From positions 1-14,610 of the forward strand of contig JAHJIK010000078.1 of the NCBI GenBank assembly GCA_018823385.1: a stretch of 14,610 nt of DNA, read 5' to 3'. A program made the translations under genes and the position numbers. Under the pieces are notes generated by a model. That model was not told the DNA's origin. It worked only from the letters and a program-made list of their open reading frames with translations, and did not search any database. This DNA is from Patescibacteria group bacterium (lineage in GTDB: Bacteria; Patescibacteriota; Minisyncoccia; Phycocordibacterales; Phycocordibacteraceae). Below, one piece after another: positions 1-7,962 of this stretch. Numbering within the stretch: position 1 is the first letter of the stretch; each line of letters begins with the position of its first letter.

Positions 1-45
1 AATGGGTTATTGGGAAACGAGTCTGAAAAGAATCTAGCATCATGA

Positions 46-81
46 TTGCTTTTTGTCTCTCTTTTACGTATCCTACGAGTA
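46..81 (+). promoter_or_regulatory. Predicted promoter of fusA
   Basis: A -35 element TTGCTT (46-51) is separated by exactly 17 nt from a -10 element TATCCT (69-74), which puts the start of transcription near 81. The leader would be about 35 nt. It begins with AACGCCCCAGCGGC, followed by the U-rich run CTTTTATTTTATTTATCC up to the ATG at 116, and it has no Shine-Dalgarno sequence. Bases 1-45 hold no recognisable gene end. Confidence 0.6.
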
Positions 82-115
82 ACGCCCCAGCGGCTTTTAT
101 TTTATTTATCCTTCT

Positions 116-2263
<2,148 letters not shown>

Positions 2264-2279
2264 TCGTTTCAAGCATTGT

Positions 2280-2312
2280 AAGAAAAAACCACCCCAGCGG
2301 TGGTTTTTTCTT
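2280..2312 (+). terminator. Intrinsic terminator of fusA
   Basis: A 14-bp perfect stem (2280-2293 with 2299-2312) has loop CCAGC. The GC core CCACC/GGTGG is flanked by an A-run and a matching T-run, so it could work in both directions. Its last two bases are also the first two bases of the -35 box of the tuf promoter. Confidence 0.9.
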
Positions 2313-2346
2313 GACCTATATAGCCATGGCGTGTACCTTAAGTAGT
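2311..2346 (+). promoter_or_regulatory. Predicted promoter of tuf-rpsJ
   Basis: TTGACC (2311-2316), a 17-nt spacer, then TACCTT (2334-2339); transcription would start near 2346. The -35 box overlaps the end of the fusA terminator stem. The first transcribed bases (TAACGCGATCCGGCGC, then a T-run) resemble those of fusA, which also begin AACGC and reach a CGGC and a T-run. Confidence 0.6.
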
Positions 2347-2495
2347 AACGCGATCCGGCGCTCTTTTTATCTGTTCCATACAGGAACTGGTGGGGAGACG
2401 CTGCGCGGGTATACGCCTAACGCCTTGGTCGCCTCTCATTTCCATGAAGGCAGGCGCGGCAAAGTTATCACTTTAGCACTGTAATTTCTAAACGT
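2346..2495 (+). promoter_or_regulatory. Long structured 5' leader of tuf
   Basis: About 150 nt lie between the predicted transcription start and the tuf ATG, far more than for fusA, rpsS or rpsN. Two clear hairpins are visible. GTTCC (2373-2377) pairs with GGAAC (2383-2387) around loop ATACA. GCCT-c-TCAT (2431-2439) pairs with ATGA-AGGC (2444-2451) around loop TTCC, with one bulged C. A T-run (2364-2368) follows a weak GC pairing at 2350-2361. The last 35 nt are AU-rich without a Shine-Dalgarno site. No riboswitch class is recognised. A cis-regulatory role in tuf expression is inference. Confidence 0.45.
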
Positions 2496-3701
2496 ATGGC
2501 AGCAGAAGCATTTGATCGAAGCAAGCCGCACATGAACGTTGGTACTATCGGCCACGTTGACCACGGCAAGACTACCCTTACAGCGGGTATTCTAAACGTT
2601 CTCAACCTCAACTCTGACAAGGGCTACAAGGCTCGTGCAGAGAACGTTGACAACATTGACAACGCACCTGAAGAAAAGGCGCGTGGTATTACTATTGCCC
2701 TTCACCACTCAGAGTACGAGAGTCCTAACCGACACTACGCTCACATTGATGCACCAGGCCACGCCGACTACATCAAGAACATGATCACAGGAGCTGCCCA
2801 GATGGATGGCGCAGTACTTGTGGTTGCCGCGACCGACGGCGCTATGCCTCAGACCCGCGAACACATTCTCCTTGCAAAGCAGGTTGGTGTGCCTCGTCTT
2901 ATCGTGTTCCTCAACAAGGTGGACATGGTAGATGACCAGGACATGGTAGACCTCGTTGAAGAGGAAATCCGTGAGCTTCTAACAAAGCAGGGCTTTGACG
3001 GAGCAACGACACCAGTTATCAAGGGATCTGGACTCAAGGCTCTTGAGGCTACATCTGCTGATGACGAGTGGGCAGTTAAGGTTCGGGAGCTTGTGGACAC
3101 AATGGACACATACTTCCCACAGCCTGAGCGTGACCTAGACAAGCCATTCCTTATGCCAATCGAGGACATCTTCTCAATTGAAGGACGTGGAACTGTTATC
3201 ACAGGACGCATCGAGCGCGGTGTTATCAAGGTTGGTGAGGAAGTGGAGATCGTTGGTCTTCAGCCTACAGCTAAGACAACCGTGACCGGAGTTGAGATGT
3301 TCAACAAGCAGCTACAGGAAGGACACGCTGGAGACAACGCAGGTATTCTTCTTCGAGGTACGAAGAAAGAGGACGTGCACCGTGGACAGGTTCTTGCTAA
3401 GACTGGTTCAGTAACACCTCACACAGAGTTCGAAGCAGAGGTATACATCCTCTCTAAGGACGAAGGTGGACGTCACACTCCATTCTTCTCAGGATACAAG
3501 CCTCAGTTCTACGTACGTACAACGGACGTAACTGGTGAGGTAACTCTTCCTGAAGGAAAGGAAATGGTTATGCCAGGAGACACGGTTACTTTCAAGGTAA
3601 AGCTTACAGCTCCTGTAGCTCTTGAAGAGAACTTCCGCTTCTCAGTACGTGAGGGTGGACGAACAGTTGGTGCTGGTGTTGTAACAAAGATCGTCGCATA
3701 A
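2496..3701 (+). CDS. tuf: Elongation factor Tu
   Basis: GTPase that delivers aminoacyl-tRNA to the ribosomal A site. At 401 aa it is close to the usual 394-400. G1 GHVDHGKTT is at residues 19-27, the switch I stretch EEKARGITI near 59-67, G3 DAPGHADY at 85-92 and G4 NKVD at 140-143. Domains II and III follow, ending in the typical VREGGRTVGAGVVTKI. G3 has Ala86 where most bacterial EF-Tu have Cys (DCPGH). The G5 motif, usually SAL, reads SGL (178-180). Switch I has GITIALHHSEY in place of the common GITINTSHVEY. The protein contains no cysteine at all. It is the first gene of a tuf-rpsJ transcript. The start context is aaacgtATG, without a Shine-Dalgarno site. Confidence 0.98.
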   Translation: MAAEAFDRSKPHMNVGTIGHVDHGKTTLTAGILNVLNLNSDKGYKARAENVDNIDNAPEEKARGITIALHHSEYESPNRHYAHIDAPGHADYIKNMITGAAQMDGAVLVVAATDGAMPQTREHILLAKQVGVPRLIVFLNKVDMVDDQDMVDLVEEEIRELLTKQGFDGATTPVIKGSGLKALEATSADDEWAVKVRELVDTMDTYFPQPERDLDKPFLMPIEDIFSIEGRGTVITGRIERGVIKVGEEVEIVGLQPTAKTTVTGVEMFNKQLQEGHAGDNAGILLRGTKKEDVHRGQVLAKTGSVTPHTEFEAEVYILSKDEGGRHTPFFSGYKPQFYVRTTDVTGEVTLPEGKEMVMPGDTVTFKVKLTAPVALEENFRFSVREGGRTVGAGVVTKIVA

Positions 3702-3717
3702 GCTTGTCTTTACTCGT

Positions 3718-4071
3718 ATGGCTACCGTAACCAAAGTGAAGAAAGCAGATGCCGCAGGAGCTGCAGAGCCGAAGCTTCGCATTCGCGTGCGGGCATACGA
3801 GCACAAGATTCTTGACCTCTCAGTCAAGCAAATCATGGACACTGCAAATCGCTTCGACGCAACGATCGTAGGTCCCGTGCCACTTCCAACCGAAGTGAAG
3901 CGATGGACTGTTAACCGCTCAACATTCGTTCATAAGGACGCACGAGAGCAGTTTGAAATGCGAATCCACAAGCGTCTTATCGACATTATGTCGCCAAACC
4001 CGAAGATAATTGAGGCTCTGACGAACCTCTCCCTACCTTCTGGAGTGACGATTGATGTGAAGATGGCGTAA
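3718..4071 (+). CDS. rpsJ: 30S ribosomal protein S10 (uS10)
   Basis: Small-subunit head protein and, in many bacteria, NusE, the partner of NusB in antitermination. At 117 aa it is longer than the usual 100-105 because of an N-terminal extension of about 17 residues rich in Lys and Ala (MATVTKVKKADAAGAAEPK). The core starts at LRIRVRAYEHKILD and shows VGPVPLPTEV, TVNRSTFVHKDAREQFEMRIHKRLIDI and the end SLPSGVTIDVKM, all typical of S10. It follows tuf by 16 nt with no promoter between, in start context ctcgtATG. It is separated from rplC by a terminator and an accessory gene, whereas in most bacteria rpsJ is cotranscribed with rplC. Confidence 0.97.
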   Translation: MATVTKVKKADAAGAAEPKLRIRVRAYEHKILDLSVKQIMDTANRFDATIVGPVPLPTEVKRWTVNRSTFVHKDAREQFEMRIHKRLIDIMSPNPKIIEALTNLSLPSGVTIDVKMA

Positions 4072-4086
4072 CGGAAACGTTGCAGG

Positions 4087-4114
4087 AAAAACCGCCCCGA
4101 TTGGGGCGGTTTTT
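4087..4114 (+). terminator. Intrinsic terminator of tuf-rpsJ
   Basis: A perfect 12-bp stem, AAAAACCGCCCC (4087-4098) with GGGGCGGTTTTT (4103-4114), has loop GATT and lies 15 nt after the rpsJ stop. This cleanly ends the tuf-rpsJ unit before rplC. Confidence 0.93.
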
Positions 4115-4123
4115 CTATATATG

Positions 4124-4139
4124 TGGTATTACGAATGTG
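4124..4139 (+). promoter_or_regulatory. Extended -10 promoter and SD for the 161-aa gene
   Basis: TGGTATTAC (4124-4132) fits an extended -10 (TG-n-TATTAC), with no -35 element at the expected distance. Transcription would start near 4139, leaving a 23-nt leader with the SD-like AAGGGAG (4151-4157) 4 nt before the ATG at 4162. The promoter begins only 10 nt after the rpsJ terminator. Confidence 0.4.
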
Positions 4140-4161
4140 GACCAGCAAGAAAGGGAGCGAC

Positions 4162-4647
4162 ATGTCTGTGGAAATTATCCCCGGTTTTGATGAAGGCAAG
4201 TTTTGGAGGCTTGCCCAGCAGTTGCCAGGCAAGATTATTACTCACCACAGGCTCAGCGGCATGGTGCAGGAGCTTAAATGGGCGGGTTTTGTCGCGGCGG
4301 CGTACAGTCTCAGCGGAACCTGTATGTATAGTCCGAAACAGTTCGGAGAGAGCAGAGGAGATATCCCAACGGAGCAATGTATCAGAAACGCCAAGCGCCT
4401 TGCTCAAGCACCTGATCATCTCCTGAGCCGCCAATCGGGGCAATCTGAAAGAGGGCAGTGCGAAGGTGCTGTTCTAGGCCGTACGCACATCATTTCAGTC
4501 ATGAGTGCGGCGGGCGACCTCGACGAGCTGAACGCAGCTATTTTATGCCACCAAATGGGTGATATGCGCGAGGGAGTGATTCAGCTGTTGCAGGATCAAA
4601 ATGCTCTTTTTGGAAAGAAGCCTCAAGGTCTCACCCACTACTTGTAA
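4162..4647 (+). CDS. Hypothetical protein, 161 aa, between rpsJ and rplC
   Basis: Not recognised. The start at 4162 is chosen because an SD-like AAGGGAG lies just upstream; an in-frame start at 4123 would add 13 residues but would lie before the predicted transcription start. The product has no signal peptide or clear membrane segment. It contains four cysteines (54, 73, 100, 129), a His pair (28-29), and a C-terminal half that looks helical (DLDELNAAILCHQMGDMREGV and LLQDQNALF). No enzyme motif is evident. It has its own promoter and terminator and so is a self-contained unit inserted in the S10 operon. Codon choice (AGG, CGG, CTG, GGC) is less biased than in the neighbouring ribosomal genes, as expected of a modestly expressed or acquired gene. 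Confidence 0.7.
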   Translation: MSVEIIPGFDEGKFWRLAQQLPGKIITHHRLSGMVQELKWAGFVAAAYSLSGTCMYSPKQFGESRGDIPTEQCIRNAKRLAQAPDHLLSRQSGQSERGQCEGAVLGRTHIISVMSAAGDLDELNAAILCHQMGDMREGVIQLLQDQNALFGKKPQGLTHYL

Positions 4648-4656
4648 CGGGTGGAG

Positions 4657-4686
4657 AAACCCTGCGTATTTCGGTACGCAGGGTTT
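4657..4686 (+). terminator. Intrinsic terminator of the 161-aa gene
   Basis: A 12-bp perfect stem, AAACCCTGCGTA (4657-4668) with TACGCAGGGTTT (4675-4686), has loop TTTCGG. It sits 9 nt after the stop codon and is followed by TCC. Confidence 0.88.
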
Positions 4687-4694
4687 TCCTCATA

Positions 4695-4821
4695 TATAAA
4701 GAGGCGTCCCGAATGTTCGCGGGACGCCTGTGACGCAGAAAGGTCGGTCAACCCCTCTTTGTCCGATGTGTTGTTACCGATGCCTTGTTACCATGGCAAT
4801 CTCCATATAGGTTGGCCACAC
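4695..4821 (-). ncRNA. Possible small RNA on the minus strand (weak)
   Basis: On the minus strand TTGAGA (4858-4853) and GATAAT (4833-4828) are 19 nt apart, predicting a start near 4821. About 90 nt downstream is a 10-bp perfect hairpin, arms 4702-4711 and 4720-4729. On the minus strand it is followed by CTTTATATAT, a weak terminator-like tail. No open frame of useful length with a plausible start lies in between. The promoter would overlap the rplC promoter on the other strand. The hairpin could equally be a protein-binding palindrome. The rest of the gap from 4690 to 4841 holds only a direct repeat TTGTTACC (4771-4778 and 4785-4792). Confidence 0.2.
4702..4729. repeat. 10-bp inverted repeat between cassette 1 and rplC
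   Basis: AGGCGTCCCG (4702-4711) is perfectly complementary to CGGGACGCCT (4720-4729), with an 8-nt loop. There is no T-run on the + strand, so it is not a terminator in that direction. Confidence 0.75.
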
Positions 4822-4841
4822 AAGCAGATTATCACAAATAG

Positions 4842-4877
4842 TTGCATTTCCTTCTCAACCCCTGTATAGTCCTGAGG
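4842..4877 (+). promoter_or_regulatory. Predicted promoter of rplC-rplD-rplW-rplB
   Basis: TTGCAT (4842-4847), a 17-nt spacer, TATAGT (4865-4870), start near 4877. It is one of the best matches to the sigma-70 consensus in the window. It supplies the transcription that rpsJ read-through would normally provide. Confidence 0.7.
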
Positions 4878-4969
4878 TTGCTACGTACGTATGAGTTTCG
4901 GCTCTACGGACCAATGGCCGAGAGTTTTTCAAACACTCGCGCTATTGTCAGCGCGCTTTTATTTTACCC
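4877..4969 (+). promoter_or_regulatory. rplC leader with two hairpin plus U-tract elements
   Basis: Hairpin A is CTCT-a-CGG-a-CC (4902-4912) with GG-CCG-AGAG (4916-4924), loop AAT, followed at once by TTTTT (4925-4929). Hairpin B is CGCGCT (4938-4943) with AGCGCG (4950-4955), loop ATTGTC, followed by CTTTTATTTTA and the ATG at 4970. Both have the form of intrinsic terminators, so the leader could work as an attenuator. In E. coli the S10 leader is bound by L4, encoded by the second gene of the present unit, to stop transcription and translation. Whether L4 does so here is inference. Confidence 0.5.
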
Positions 4970-5584
4970 ATGAAATTCATCCTGGCTCGAAAAGAACGAA
5001 TGACCCAAATCTTCTCTGAAGACGGGACTGTGTTTGCAGGTACAGTACTCAAGACTGTACCTAACGTCGTAACCCAGGTTAAATCAGCTGAAACTGACGG
5101 ATATACTGCAGTTCAGGTTGGTTTTGAAGATCAGAAAGCAGAGCGCCTCTCCAAAGCAGTACTTGGTCACCTTAAGGGAAAGGCTCTACGCGTCCTTAAG
5201 GAGTTCCGAGTTGAAGACACTGCAGACTATGCAGTAGGTACAGAAGTTGCTCTTGATACCTTCGCTGCTGGCGATGAGGTATCAGTAGCGGGTACCACAA
5301 AGGGAAAGGGATTCCAGGGTGTTGTTAAACGCCATGGTTTCCACGGAGGACGACGTTCACACGGTCAGAAGCACTCTGAGCGTGAGCCTGGTTCAATCGG
5401 CGGAGGTGGCCGTGCAGGAGGTCGTGTGGCTAAGGGTATGAAGATGGGTGGACGCATGGGTGGTGACCGCGTTACGGTTACTGGACTCAAGGTTCTCCAT
5501 GTTGATACTGCTAAGGGTGAAATCATCATCTCAGGCGCAGTGCCGGGAGCTAAAGGAACCCTCGTAGAGGTAGTATCCAAGTAA
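4970..5584 (+). CDS. rplC: 50S ribosomal protein L3 (uL3)
   Basis: Early-assembling large-subunit protein that reaches the peptidyl transferase centre. 204 aa, the usual length. The start MKFILARKERMTQIF matches the family N-terminus. The core has GTTKGKGFQGVVKRHGFHGG, SHGQKH, EPGSIG and the C-terminal GAVPGAKGTLV. The loop after PGSIG is GGGRAGGRVAKG rather than the common form with glutamine and PGKVFKG. The glutamine that PrmB methylates in E. coli L3 therefore seems absent. First gene of the L3-L4-L23-L2 transcript; rplD follows after 10 nt. Confidence 0.97.
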   Translation: MKFILARKERMTQIFSEDGTVFAGTVLKTVPNVVTQVKSAETDGYTAVQVGFEDQKAERLSKAVLGHLKGKALRVLKEFRVEDTADYAVGTEVALDTFAAGDEVSVAGTTKGKGFQGVVKRHGFHGGRRSHGQKHSEREPGSIGGGGRAGGRVAKGMKMGGRMGGDRVTVTGLKVLHVDTAKGEIIISGAVPGAKGTLVEVVSK

Positions 5585-5594
5585 TAATTTTTGT

Positions 5595-6332
5595 ATGGCA
5601 ACTCCAAAAAAAGCACCAGTAAAGAAAGCAGCACCAAAGAAGACCGTTGAGGCGGGTGCTCTTGAAGCAACCATCTGGAACGCAGCTGGTACAAGCACTG
5701 GTACTATCGCTCTTCCTGCTGAAATCTTCGGAGCTGCATGGAATGCTGACCTTGTTCACCAGGTAGTAGTTGGAATGCAGGCTAACGCTCGTACATCTAC
5801 TGCACACACTAAGTTCCGTGGTGAAGTTGCTGGAGGTGGTAAGAAGCCTTGGAAGCAGAAAGGAACTGGACGCGCTCGTCACGGATCTACTCGTTCTCCA
5901 ATTTGGAAGGGAGGAGGTGTGACGCATGGTCCACGCGCTGAGAAAGACTACTCAGTAAAGATCAACCGCAAGATGCGTACGGCAGCTCTTATGTCAGTAC
6001 TCTCACGCAAGTGGAAGGATGGTGAAGTGCTTTTTGTAGACAAGCTTTCATTTGCAGAGCCAAAGACTAAAGATGCACGTGCAGCGATCGTTGCTATTGC
6101 AAAAGGCTCAGGCGCTGATACTCTCGCAACAAAGCGAAAGAATGCAGCTGTGGTAGCGTTTAGTCAGAAAGACACTATCGCTGAGAAGTCATTTAGCAAC
6201 ATTGGTAGCCTTATGACAGAGGAGGTTCGAAACTTGAACCCAGTCGACCTCATGAATAAGAAGTTCCTTATTATCGAGAATCCTGCCGCTTCGTTTGAAG
6301 TACTAACAGGACGTATCGCTAAGAAGGCATAA
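5595..6332 (+). CDS. rplD: 50S ribosomal protein L4 (uL4)
   Basis: Large-subunit protein with a long loop lining the exit tunnel; in E. coli also the autogenous repressor of the S10 operon. 245 aa, against about 205 in most bacteria. The excess is largely an N-terminal Lys/Ala/Pro tail (MATPKKAPVKKAAPKKTVE). The tunnel loop is recognisable around residues 70-120: KFRGEVAGGGKKPW, KQKGTGRARHGSTRSPIWKG, GGVTHGP. The C-terminal part has NPVDLMNKKFLII, as in the family. The start context is tttttgtATG without an SD site, 10 nt after rplC. Confidence 0.96.
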   Translation: MATPKKAPVKKAAPKKTVEAGALEATIWNAAGTSTGTIALPAEIFGAAWNADLVHQVVVGMQANARTSTAHTKFRGEVAGGGKKPWKQKGTGRARHGSTRSPIWKGGGVTHGPRAEKDYSVKINRKMRTAALMSVLSRKWKDGEVLFVDKLSFAEPKTKDARAAIVAIAKGSGADTLATKRKNAAVVAFSQKDTIAEKSFSNIGSLMTEEVRNLNPVDLMNKKFLIIENPAASFEVLTGRIAKKA

Positions 6333-6342
6333 TTAATTACGT

Positions 6343-6690
6343 ATGGCACTCTTTTCTTCAAAACCAAAGTCAACACAGCTCGCTCGCAAGGCGGCAGTGA
6401 ATACTGACGGACGTCTTTCAAACGTTCTTACTAAGCCATGGCTGTCTGAGAAGGCTCTGATTGGTACTGAAGCTGGTGTCTATGTATTTGAGGTACCACC
6501 ATCAGCTACAAAGACTGATGTTGCTGCTGCTGTCGAAGCCATTTATAAAGTTGCACCTCGTAAGGTGCGCATGGTTAACCTGCCCGCAAAGCGTAAGGCA
6601 CTTCGTACTCGACGTGGTCTAGGAGCTCAGGCTGCTCGTCACAAAGCGTACGTATACCTTAAGAAGGGTGAAGCCATTCAGTTTGCATAA
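6343..6690 (+). CDS. rplW: 50S ribosomal protein L23 (uL23)
   Basis: Protein at the exit of the peptide tunnel and docking site for trigger factor and SRP. 115 aa, slightly longer than the usual 95-100 because of a basic N-terminal lead (MALFSSKPKSTQLARKA). The core PWLSEKALIGTEAGVYVFEV, a region of the type KTDVAAAVEAIYKV with RKVRMVNLPAKRK, and the C-terminal KKAYVYLK-like stretch KAYVYLKKGEAI support the call. The start context is attacgtATG. The gene sits 10 nt after rplD and 5 nt before rplB. Confidence 0.94.
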   Translation: MALFSSKPKSTQLARKAAVNTDGRLSNVLTKPWLSEKALIGTEAGVYVFEVPPSATKTDVAAAVEAIYKVAPRKVRMVNLPAKRKALRTRRGLGAQAARHKAYVYLKKGEAIQFA

Positions 6691-6695
6691 TTGTT

Positions 6696-7538
6696 ATGAA
6701 AACCTACAAGCCAACATCAAAGAGCCGTCGTAACATGACCACCGTCACGTACCGTGGCGTACTCTCAGGCGACAAGCCAATGAAGAGCCTGATGACGTAC
6801 AAGAAGCGTCAGGGTGGACGAAACAACGCAGGACGCATCACTACTCGTCACCAGGGTGGAGGTCACAAGCGAATGTACCGTCATGTTGATTTCACTTACA
6901 ACAAGATGGATATTCCAGCTCGAATCGAGACTGTTGAATATGATCCATACCGAACAGCTTTCATTTCACGTGTTGTGTACGCAGATGGAGAGCGCCGATA
7001 TGTTCTTACTCCTAAGGACGTAAAGGTTGGAGATGTCTTCTCTGTTGGTGCTGCAGCACCCGTAAAGATTGCTAACCGCCTACCGCTATCAAAGATTCCT
7101 TCAGGAACATTTGTATACAACGTAGAGCTAAAGCCAGGAGCAGGAGCACGTATCGCTCGCTCAGCTGGTAACTACGCTGAAGTGGTGGCACACGATGCAG
7201 GATACGCGCAGCTTAAGCTTCCGTCTTCTGAGATCCGCAAGATCATCGACACCTGCTACGCATCAATCGGTGCTGTTGGTAACGAGGAGCAGCGTTTGGT
7301 AAAGATTGGTAAGGCAGGACGCTCACGATGGCTTGGAAAGCGCCCTACGGTTCGTGGTACTGCTATGAACCCGGTAGACCACCCACACGGAGGAGGTGAA
7401 GGCCGACAGGGACGTGGACTACGTCGCGCAAAGAGCAAGTGGGGTAAGCCTACTGGAAAGGGACAGAAGACCCGAACTCCAAAGAAGTACTCAAACAAAT
7501 TCATTGTTTCCCGCCGAAAAGTTGGCAAGAAGCGATAA
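6696..7538 (+). CDS. rplB: 50S ribosomal protein L2 (uL2)
   Basis: Large-subunit protein needed for subunit joining and peptidyl transferase activity. 280 aa, the usual length. The start MKTYKPTSKSRRNMT and the motif GRITTRHQGGGHKR are typical. The signature NPVDHPHGGGEGR near residues 225-237, with the essential His in HPHGG, is intact. It is the last gene of this transcript; the base pairing of the terminator starts within the stop codon. In most bacteria rpsS follows directly; here five or six accessory features intervene. Confidence 0.98.
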   Translation: MKTYKPTSKSRRNMTTVTYRGVLSGDKPMKSLMTYKKRQGGRNNAGRITTRHQGGGHKRMYRHVDFTYNKMDIPARIETVEYDPYRTAFISRVVYADGERRYVLTPKDVKVGDVFSVGAAAPVKIANRLPLSKIPSGTFVYNVELKPGAGARIARSAGNYAEVVAHDAGYAQLKLPSSEIRKIIDTCYASIGAVGNEEQRLVKIGKAGRSRWLGKRPTVRGTAMNPVDHPHGGGEGRQGRGLRRAKSKWGKPTGKGQKTRTPKKYSNKFIVSRRKVGKKR

Positions 7539-7571
7539 ACAAAAGACCCGGTATGCCGGGTCTTTTGTTTA
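7536..7571 (+). terminator. Intrinsic terminator of rplC-rplB unit
   Basis: A perfect 16-bp stem (7536-7551 with 7556-7571) has loop TATG and GC core GACCCGG/CCGGGTC. The three bases of the rplB stop codon TAA are the first three paired bases. Confidence 0.92.
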
Positions 7572-7617
7572 TTCAGGAATACTTTATTTTCGCTTTAGGC
7601 TCCCGCTATTGGGTGGG

Positions 7618-7626
7618 TGATAAAAT
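7618..7626 (+). promoter_or_regulatory. Extended -10 placing the start of transcription on the ATG
   Basis: TG-A-TAAAAT (7618-7626) is an extended -10. Six bases (GGGTAT) separate it from the ATG at 7633, so initiation 7 nt after the hexamer would be at the A of the start codon. This predicts a leaderless mRNA. No -35 element is seen at 17 nt. Confidence 0.45.
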
Positions 7627-7632
7627 GGGTAT

Positions 7633-7962
7633 ATGTCGGAGCTAGGAATTCTTTTGAAGAATATGGAAGAGAGACTGGACGCGCGGTTTGAGCGTATAGA
7701 AACGCGTCTTGATTCTATGGACACAAAGTTCGACCGTATCGATACTAGACTTAACTCTATGGATCAAAAGATTGATGTATTGGCGAACAACGCACTCGAT
7801 ACAAACAGCAGTATTGTTTCTATAAATACGAAGTTGTCAGAACTTGATATTCGTACACTGGATATGCAGGAGAGTATTGAAATCCTTGTTACGGCTCAGG
7901 AGCGGGATAGTTTTACCCTTATCGATCACGAGAATCGAATACAGGTGTTGGAGAGCGATTAG
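7633..7962 (+). CDS. Small coiled-coil protein, 109 aa
   Basis: Not assigned to a named family. Nearly the whole chain follows a heptad pattern: DARFERI, ETRLDSM, DTKFDRI, DTRLNSM, DQKIDVL and on to ENRIQVL, with hydrophobic residues at the a/d positions. Residues 20-33 and 34-47 are a tandem 14-residue duplication. It is acidic and soluble, without a signal peptide or membrane segment, so it is probably an oligomerising scaffold or tether. There is no SD site; a -10 element 6 nt upstream suggests leaderless expression. The stop TAG (7960-7962) overlaps the stop of the convergent HIT gene. A weak stem AGCG/CGCT (7953-7967) with a short T-run at this junction may end its transcript. Confidence 0.75.
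   Translation: MSELGILLKNMEERLDARFERIETRLDSMDTKFDRIDTRLNSMDQKIDVLANNALDTNSSIVSINTKLSELDIRTLDMQESIEILVTAQERDSFTLIDHENRIQVLESD

Noticed and set aside
1..45. Possible tail of an upstream gene such as rpsG
   Set aside because: No frame ends in a sequence resembling S7 or any known C-terminus; too short to judge.
2326..2484. 52-codon open frame in the tuf leader ending just before tuf
   Set aside because: Its only ATG lies upstream of the predicted transcription start, it has no SD, its codon choice (CGG, CTG, AGG) is unlike the neighbours, and it runs through leader hairpins.
4123..4161. Upstream start at 4123 for the 161-aa gene
   Set aside because: It would lie inside the -10 region and has no SD, whereas 4162 is preceded by AAGGGAG.
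4651..4869. 72-codon + strand frame after the 161-aa gene
   Set aside because: It spans the terminator, the 10-bp inverted repeat and the rplC -35/-10 boxes; the product has no recognisable character.
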